From Malania oleifera (lineage: Eukaryota > Streptophyta > Magnoliopsida > Santalales > Ximeniaceae): 64,000 nt of DNA. Location: positions 61,553,957 through 61,617,956 of the forward strand of contig NC_080428.1 of the NCBI RefSeq assembly GCF_029873635.1. The letters run 5' to 3'. Each line of letters begins with the position of its first letter. Within the stretch, counting starts at the first letter, position 1. This document shows positions 24,301-33,300 of the stretch, in pieces. The translations under genes were made by a program, and so were the position numbers. The notes under the pieces are model-generated. The model was not told the origin of the DNA. It made no database searches and saw nothing but the letters and a program-made list of their open reading frames with translations.

Positions 24301-27300
24301 ATAAAAGAAAATGTTATTGTGTGTTATAAGTGACGACAGATTATTTTAAGTGAGATTTTTTTTGTTTAGTAAGTCTTAAATTTTTAAGAATTGTAGCTAC
24401 TTTCTATTTTTTCCCTTCTTTGTACTAGTGCATTATACCAATGTCTTGTGTCATGGATAATTCGAGCTTATTATTGAGCCTAATCTAATCAAGCTGCTCA
24501 CGAGCCGATACGAGTTAAGCCTGTTTGTGTTCAAGCTCAGCTTATTTATTAAACGAGTTTGAATACTGGGCTTGGGAATTGCTCATTTATATAATTAACG
24601 AGCCTGAATGAGCTCTTATTGAGCCGAGCTTCCAAGCCACTTACGAGCGGCTTGGTTCGTTTGCCGCACTAATGGTAGTTTGACATGGAGGATTTTGGTG
24701 ACGCCTTTTTTGTTTTGGTTGTACAAAACCATCGTGATAAATCTTGAGGCATCTTGCCTTATCTTAGAAGACCTATATTAAGAGAGTTCTAAAGAGGTTT
24801 AATATCTAGTCTTGTTCATTGTGTGCAACATCCATGTGGAAGTGCGAGAAACTCTCAAGGAATAAGTTTCCTTGGAATGGTGATGATAGAAAATGTATGA
24901 ATGGCGTCCATTATGCTTCAGGTTGCTGGTAGTCTTATGTATGCACAAGTATGCACATTTCCTGACATTGCCTATACAATTGGTATGATTGGAAAATCTT
25001 TAAGTGATCCTTAGGTGACTCATTGAATGGATATAGATAAGTTCATGTGATATTTGCAGAGTACTAAAGATTACGTGCTCACTTACAAGCGATTAGATCA
25101 CCTTGAGGTGATTGGATATTCTTATGCTGACTACACATGCTATGTAGATGATAAGAAATCTTCATCTAGTTATGTTTTTATGACGGCAGGAGGAGTTGTA
25201 TTTTGGAAGAGTGTTAAAGAAACTCTTACACCTTGACTATGGCGGCAAAGTTCATAGCCTGCTATGGCATTACATGTCAGGCTTTGAAGTTAAGAAATTT
25301 CATCACAAGGCTCAACGTGTTTGAATCCATTGCAAGAATTTTATTGATAAATGTGATAATATTGTTGTTAGATTCTCTTAAAATAATAAGAATTCTTCAC
25401 ACTCAAAGCATATAGATATCCAGTTCTTGTTTGTTAGAGAGAAGATCCAAGATAGACAGACTCACTTGGAGCACATAGCTGCAGAGAAGATGATGGTCCG
25501 CTAACCAATGGAATTACTCATAAAGTTTTTTAGGAAAATGTAACTAGTGTAGGTTTAGTTAATTCATTTGATACTTTGAGTTGGTGGGAGTACATGAGTA
25601 TAGTATATGCAAACTATGTTTTGATAATTATGCTATTCTTGAGAATTATATGGATTGATCAATGTGATTGCTGTTTATTAGATTGTGTGCACACTTTGGT
25701 AAATCATGATTATGACCATATTATGAATCGTAAAATGTCGAGGCATTTTGATTTAGCCTTATGCTGTGGCGTATATGAGATGTTTAGATAGTCTTATTAT
25801 AATGTAATTTAGAGGCATCTTGGTATTGGTCTCAATTGGCATTTTGATTTAGCCTGAAATGTAAAACATTGTGACATTTTGATTCAGTCTCATTTTAATG
25901 TGTTTTAGAAAAATTTTGGTATTGGTCTTGATTAGCTTTTGTGTGAAGCATGTGAATCTTGATGGATGATGTGATTATTGGAGACATTTTGGCCTAGTCT
26001 CATTTAGTTATATACTGAGGCTTTTTGTTAAATCTCGACGAGTTTCTTTGAAGCTTGAGCATCTTGGGAAGATGCTTGGACCATTTGCAAAACGTGCATA
26101 TAGGTTACACATTGCCATTGTGTTTTGACCACCTTCCTATATTGTGTATGATGGTCATAAGATTGTGTGTGTTTTGATTATGTAATATCAATATCCCTTT
26201 CAGATATGATTTTTTACATTGTTGGATACACATGATTTTATTTTGGACCTTGATGTACATGATGGTCATTGGATTATGTGTATTTTGACTTGCATGATGT
26301 TAGTATTTTTATCAGATATGACCTTCTGCATAGTTGGATATTCATGATCTCATTTTGGGCCTTTTGTGATTGAATGGTGCTTGCTCTCAGTTGACATTCT
26401 TTTTAGTGCCACATGCATGATTTAGTTTGAAGAAATTTTTTGCTTTCTTTATAAAATTTTGGCTATGCAATCCAAGTGGGAGATTGTTAGAATTTTGTAG
26501 ACTTACATGGTCAATTTTTATAAACCCAGAAGAAATGAATATTGGACATTTTTGGAGCATCAATGCAAAGGGCCTTATGATAAGTGATCACCATATTTGG
26601 TATTAGGCCCGACGCACCAAGTTATGGGAAGTAATGATGTTTGGACCTTGTTTGCACAAGAAGCCTATGATGGGTAGGGTTTCCTCATCCCAATATTTAA
26701 GCAACAAGGAGAGGTCTTGCCCTCAGCCTAATTTAGTGTAGTTTCTCGCCAAATCATACATAAGGGCTCCTTGGACATGCTAAAGTTTGCTGTAGACCAG
26801 AACAATGGGATCCATGGTGTAAGGTATGCATTTTTGATGTTCTTATTAATATGTCCATGTTCCTGGGATTGATTTGGGAAAACTACTGTTGTTGCTCCAA
26901 AAATTTTATCATGCTGTGCATAGGAAATTTGTCCAAAACACATGTTGAATTTTTGTACTCATTTAAAGCAAGTTAAAATTCTAAGAATTTCCTGTCCAGT
27001 AATTTAGTAAGATATGGGTGCAGCCGATGATATTTTAGGATTGAGAATTTCTTGAAATAATGATGGCTTAGCACTGTCCCTATCTCGTTACATGGAAGTA
27101 GCACTTAAGATATTTGATCATTTAAAGTATGCTGTTGCATCTACTCCTATCTGGGATCTTAAATTACTAAAAAAAACACAGGTAAGCCTATTGCTCAGTT
27201 AGAATATTAAGGTGATTGATTGGTTAATCCATGCAATGACCAGTACTGGACTTGAATTGCATCTGCTGTTGGAATGCTAAGTAGATATACGAGTAATCAG

Positions 27301-30300
27301 AGTAATTTACACTAACATGTTTGTTCGTAGAGTTTGAGAACATTAACAGGGAACTATGAATTGTGGTTTTACATATAGAGGATATCATTCTATTTCTTTT
27401 AGAAGGCTATTTGGATGCCAGTTGGATTACTGTTAGAGAAAACTATGCTTCAACGAGTCGATGGATCTTCATTTTGGTGGGGATTGGACTGCCAAGAAGG
27501 AGACATGTAGAGCAGCAGTTTCCACAATGGCAGTAGAATTTGTTGCTTTAGCTTTGGCAAGTAAAGATGCAGCTAATTACAAGATTTGTTATGATATTCC
27601 CCAGTGGCCTAAGCCAATAACACCCCTGTATCCATTAATTAAGGGAATTGCAAGAGTTGGTATTTAACACATCAACGGAGGTTAGACTAAAAGTCAACAA
27701 AAAATTATTAAAGCATAATGCTTGATACTACATCAAGTCGTGAGTTCAATGAGACAAGGTACATCACGAGTGTGATTTTTAGCACTATATTTTATTTTAA
27801 TACCATCCCAGGGTAAAAGTGCAAGAGGGGTGAAAATGCTCTTGGTAGATCTATAGCAGAAATATGTTGAAATACTTTAATTATGGGGATACTTTCGATG
27901 GAATCTACCTATATAAGTGTTAAGTGAGATAGCTTCTTATAGGTCTAGGCTTTTAAAGTACTTATAGAAAAGATGCATACAGATGGCCAGAACAGCATCA
28001 GCTTCTTAGAGTACTCATTGATGTTGTAAACGAATGTGTAAGGCATGTTTAGTTATTCAAAACAGAATCACTGATTCAAAGACTTAACAATCATGCCATT
28101 CTGACTACCTTAATGTTGCGGGATTGTTGTAGTGTTTTCCAAATAAGATTGGAATTTGGTAGGTTTGTTCCACATTGGAAAGAGGAAAGAGCTTTCGAGG
28201 CTTTATATACGTTTGGTCCTTCCCTTTATAAGTTAAGACAAACTTGTACTATACAAGGGCTCCTAGTAGATGTGTAATATTTAATATCCAATGACTTGGC
28301 TCTGGTAAATCTTTTTTTGAGTTCTTGATCCCCGAAAATCTGTCTTTTTCACTTTATTTTACTATTTGGAAGGCCAAAGTCCCCTCTAAGATGAAGGCTT
28401 TTATTTGATTAGTTGTTCTTAATAGAGTTAAGAATAACAATTAGTTGCTATGTAGGAGGCCTTTTAAGTCTTTATCTCTGGATGTATTTTTCAGAATCTG
28501 CTGCTCACCCTTTCCTTCATTGTTCACTTTTGGAGGGTCTAGAACAAATTATTTGGAGTATTTGGAGAGAGAGCTGTATTTGTCCAGAATTGAGGATTTG
28601 CTAACTATCTTAATTAAAGTTTTTAGGAGTAGATAGGATTCTTCTTTCTGGAGGTGCGTGTTTTTGCTATCTTGTGGGGTATTTGGTTGGAGAGGAATGT
28701 TCATAGGGGAAGAGTATGTCTTGCTTTATTCTCTGGGATAGGATTCAGTACATGGCATCATTGTGGGCTTTCTTGGCTGGTTGTTTCAAAGGATTGTCTT
28801 TTACTGATCTTCAACATGATGGGTTTGGCAGTGCTGTTTTGATGTTTTCTCTGTTTTTTCTTTTTGGTTTTCATATTTTCTAAGGAGGATTTTTTATGCT
28901 CCTTGTTATTTTCTCTTCTCAATAAATTTTCTTCTTTTTCTGTAAAAAAATAAAATAATTAGAATTAATTTGTTATATTTAAAATGACAGTTGATTATCT
29001 GTCTATGCGGATTAGGTCCTCTGCAGAAAAGCAGAACTTGTCTCAAGTCAAGTTCTGCAGCCTTAAAATACAATTTGAATTCCTCGTTTTCCTCCAGTAT
29101 TTTAGCTCACCTTGTGTTCTACCTTCTGTAGACAATTATTTACAAGTGAGATGACCTTGAGTTATTAGTGCATGCTCAGTGTCAGAATGTGTTTCTAACC
29201 TCAGGCTTTGTTTGTATTCAATAGGCTTTTCACATTATTTACGAGTGAGATAACATCAAGGAAAGTGGCACTACAACATGGGGTGATGCCATGTCCTTGG
29301 GATTGTTGGGCTTTTGTGGAGCCTAGTTGCATTAAATTTGGATGATGACCCGACCTTTCTTTAATGAGAGATTTCTATCCTAAGGCTTAGTCCATGAGCG
29401 CTGCGGCTTGGGCTTGCCCCCGGAAAAAATTTTTGGGCCCGTTTTGTAACCCATTCGGAACCCTGTGTGCAGCATATAAAATGATTGTATTTGGGTGATT
29501 AGGGTAGGCGGTCACACTTCGCGAGAGAGCGAGAGGGAGAGCATTGTACCGCCGCATTCTCTGTATTTTCTTCCTGATAATAGTGAAATCCCTGCAACTC
29601 TGTGGACGTAGGTAAAATTTCCGAACCATGTAAATACTGTCTTGTGCGTGTGATTGATTTTTCTTTGGCATGTATTCTTTCTCTATTTTGTTTCTCACAG
29701 GTTTCGAGAATTTTTTGTTAATTCCCAACAGAGATTTCTCTATTTGTTCTTCCTCCATCCACACTGCACATACACTATGTGGCTGTGCTGATGATCTCTT
29801 TATTTTTGTTTACTCTTGTGTACAATATGAGGTTTGAAGTCTGGTTTTGAGTCTGACATAAGATTCTTATGTCTGAATCTGTTCTCTTGCGCTTGTATGG
29901 TGAAGCCACATATATGAAAAGGGGGCAAATGCTCCCCTTATTTCCTGTTCAAGGAAAATATCAAGTATTGTTAGAACGTTGGAAAATCAAATTTATCCTC
30001 CATAAGAGATGGAACATGACCCATTCTTGATGATTCTATCTTGCATTGCTCCCCTTTATGAGAAACCTCCCCTGTCCGTAGCCAGCGTTAGCATGCTTGC
30101 CCACCTCACTATTGTGGATGTACTTCTGGTACCAAGTTTGCAACCAACCAGTTGGAAGGATACAGGATCAGAGAGGGAATAAAGAGCACACTGGAGAGAG
30201 AATTGCATTGGAATAGAAGACTTAGGGAGAGATGAGTAGACCTTTTGCCCCTACATGATATTTATAGACTCTTCCTGACTCCAAAGTCCAAACCATATTA

Positions 30301-33300
30301 CAACAGGGTCATTTCAATTATATAGCCACATAATATGCTCCCCTGCGTTATTCTCTAACATCAAATAAAGCTTACACATCATATGTATAATTTTCAGTAC
30401 AATACATACATGTTTTACTGTTATAACCACTAGCTATTATTGTACATAATGGACAAGAACTTCAATGCTTGATCCTGTAGTCTTCCATATTGGGGCATGG
30501 GTCAAATGCCACTCAGCCAGTTGGCCAGTCACTTGATCCCAATAGTTTAGGAAAGGGATATATCTACAATGGTGATGACTCCAGCATTCTGCATGACAGT
30601 GACATCTGTCTCTTGTTTAGTTTCCCCAATCAGTTCATACAGAACATAACATATTTGTTTATTTACCGCACATTTGCCCTTGCTTGTGAAGTATGCCATC
30701 AAGTTATGTTTTAATGACAAAATAATTTTAATTTAGTCTAATTCTTATATTTTCAGCTCATCAGGTTGGACAAGTTAAATGTGGCGGATGTGCAGTGTTG
30801 CTGATGTATCCATATGGAGCTCCATCTGTTAGGTGTTCCTCTTGCCACTTTGCAACAGAAATTGGAGTATGTGAGCTATTATGTGCAGAAGGATTTCTAA
30901 TGCCATTTTCTTTAGATGTATTAATTGCAATTTACTTATATATGTATAGACACACACACCCTCACATATTATATGTATATATTACTACAAATGAAACCAT
31001 TATTTATGAAGAGGTTTGAGGATTCAGGAGAAAGATGATTTGCAATAGTACGTGCGACCCACATGCAATCATTTTGATGCTCATTTTATCTCAAACTTGG
31101 CATTCCATGAGACCTTAATGGTCAGGAAATGAACTCTTTTCTGTTTTAGATAAACAAAGAATTATGTTAAGAGAGCAAAGACTAAAGAGAGAATATAGCG
31201 AAGGCATAATATAGAATCCTCCACTAAATCACCAACAGTTGCACTGCCACTACCAAAAAAAAAAAAGTTAAAGCAGCAGCTCTCTAGCCCCTTGGTAGAA
31301 TGTTGAAGACATTCCTCTAAAAAACCATTAGCTGAAACTCAAAGTGATGCCAAGGACATGACCCTACACCATTGACTTTTTAAATAAAAAAATTAATCAG
31401 GATTACAGTTTTACTGTGCGGTTCTCTTTGAGCTGCCTTATTCTACAGATCTACGGTGAGTAAAAAAATTCTTGGGAGAGTGAGTGGGGTGGTTCTATAT
31501 ACATTATCATATGAAACCTGTACTAAGGGAGATTAGACAAGGGGATCCTCTTTCCTTGTTCTTGGGCAGTGGATAGAGGTTTAGTGTAAGGTTTGCGTGT
31601 GGGGAGGGAGGAGATTACTTTTTCACACCTTTTTTGATTATATTGGGGTTTCTCCATATCTTTGAAAGAATTTGGGGCTGAAGATTAATATGATCACAAC
31701 AACTAATGTGCCTGTAGAGCGTCTTAGGGAGTTATCTTTGGAGGTAGGTTGCATTTAGTTGGAGTGGCCATTGTCCTATCTAGGGGACCCTAATTCAGGC
31801 TTGTCCTTCTAATATCCCATTGTGTTTTCTTTCTATTTTCAAAATTCCAGTGGGTGTTGCTAGTAAGATCAAGAGAATTATGAGAGATTTTCTTTGCTCA
31901 GGGATAGGAGGTTTAGGGATCATTTGGTGTGATGGAAGGTGGTTTATAGGTCTTAATAGGATGGTGATTTGGGTCGTGGAAATTTGTTGTCTAAAAACAT
32001 TACTTTCTTGGCCAAATGGCTTTATTGGTTCCCTCTAGAAGATTCTTCTTTTTGGCATAAAGTTATTAAAAGTAAGTTTGGACTTGACGGGATTGGTGGG
32101 ATATACCATTTTGGGTTCTAAATGTTCTTTGGAAAGTCTGTGGACAGCTATATCCCAGATTTACCGTCTATATTCTCTGTACTAAATTTATGTTGGGCAA
32201 GGGGTGTAATATCCGTTTTTGGAAAGACCTTTGGTTGGGGAATGTTGTTTTGTCCACCTCTTTTCCTCACGTATGTTGTTTATGCTCAGGACAGAATGAT
32301 CCCATTTCCTCTTTTCTTGTAGATCCAGGGGGTCCTTTACCTTCTTGGAATTTTCATTTCAAGAGATCCTTGAATGATAGGGAAACAAATGAGTTGTCTT
32401 CATTGTTAGTCTTTTTGAATAATTCTCGGGTATCCTCAGAAGCTGATAGTCAATCCTGGTTGTTGGATCCTTTGGGGATTTATTCTTGCAAATCTTTTTG
32501 TGAACTCTTGGTTAGCATCGGTTTTTCCTTTCCACTCTAGAAAACTATTTGGAAGGCCTAAATCCCCCCTAAAATAAAAGCTTTTCTATGGTTGGTTGTG
32601 CTATGTAGGATAAATACTGATAACTTGCTGCAGATTAGGAGGCCTTTAAAGATATTCTCTCCAAATATATGCGTGCTTTGTTTTAACTACTTAGAATCCA
32701 CTCCGCATTTTTTCTTGCATTGTAATTTTGCAAGGAAGGTTTGGAACAAGTTATTCAGTTGTTTTGGAGAAAGATGGGTTTGTCCAGGGACAGCGGAGGA
32801 GTTTTTGGCAATATCTTTTGTTGGGTTTGGTAGGAAGAGGCAAAAGTGTTATGGATTTGTGCTTTGTTTGCAGTATTTTGGGGTTTGTGGTAGGAACGAA
32901 ATCCACGTATATTTTGTAAGGAAGAAATTATGTTGGTGTGGGAGAAGATTCATTTTCTGGCTTCTTTATGGTGTGTGGGTAATGGTAATTTCAAGGGGAT
33001 ATGCTTTTCAGATATTCAGCGCGATTGGCATTCTCCATTGACTTTTATTTTCTCTGGTGTTTCCCATATTTTGTTAATATGTCTCTTCTTCTGATTGCAC
33101 ATTCTTTCTCTTTCTAATGAATCTCTTTTGCTATAAAAAGAAAGGTTGTATTCATTATCCTATGGAACTTATTCTCAAATTGTTACAAATTTATGGTAAA
33201 GGAACATTGAGTTGTCAAAATTTATTAATGAATCTAAATAAATGGCTACGTCCATAATATTAGATAAACCTTTTGAAGTAGAATGTTCTTTAAAATGTTG

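Larger units (their letters stand above)
21808..24671. mobile_element. TIR DNA-transposon-like element nested in Copia-2 RT (outer element)
   Basis: The left end TAGGGCTGTAAATGAGCC and the reverse complement of the right end, TAGTGCGGCAAACGAACC, match at 13 of 18 positions. Both subterminal regions are crowded with short GAGCC/GAGCTC/AAGCTTG motifs, as in non-autonomous plant DNA transposons. The flanking Copia RT frame stops on one side and resumes on the other. No transposase was seen. The pentamer CACTA is present at both borders (21805-21809, 24667-24671), but a clean target duplication is not established, so the superfamily is open. It holds the hAT MITE at 22370-23758. Confidence 0.6.
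20560..25540 (+). pseudogene. Copia-2 pol remains (integrase, RT, RNase H)
   Basis: Several short frames keep recognisable motifs. These are [14 protein letters not shown] before the integrase; [11 protein letters not shown] in the integrase; [30 protein letters not shown] and [13 protein letters not shown] in RT; then, beyond the insertion, [37 protein letters not shown] and a VKETLT RNase H region. RT motifs on the two sides of 21808-24671 continue one another. Stops and frameshifts are frequent, so it is dead. Confidence 0.8.
12070..26943 (+). mobile_element. Degenerate Ty1/Copia retrotransposon hosting other elements (Copia-2)
   Basis: Plus-strand remains are in the right order but interrupted. 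A gag piece is at about 12070-12540, followed by an L1 insertion to 20052. Pre-integrase and integrase come at about 20560-21170, RT at 21450-21800, then a TIR-element insertion 21808-24671. The RT end, RNase H and 3' UTR follow, with a polypurine tract AAGTGGGAGAT at 26474-26484 and a 3' LTR starting at 26485. No 5' LTR or primer-binding site was found and the right LTR end is uncertain. Removing the two insertions restores a normal Copia order. Confidence 0.75.

Noticed and set aside
22217-24440. A transposase gene within the outer TIR element
   Set aside because: Apart from the MITE and RTE, only short unrecognised frames (for example 23974-24171) are present.
21805-24671. CACTA superfamily transposon, because CACTA occurs at both borders
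   Set aside because: CACTA-family termini have CACTA at the very tips in inverted orientation (CACTA...TAGTG). Here the pentamer is in direct orientation at both ends and the inverted repeats are TAGGGCTGTAAATG-like.
29387-29764. 125-codon minus-strand open frame
   Set aside because: It lies across a solo LTR (29304-29730) in antisense and has no family resemblance.
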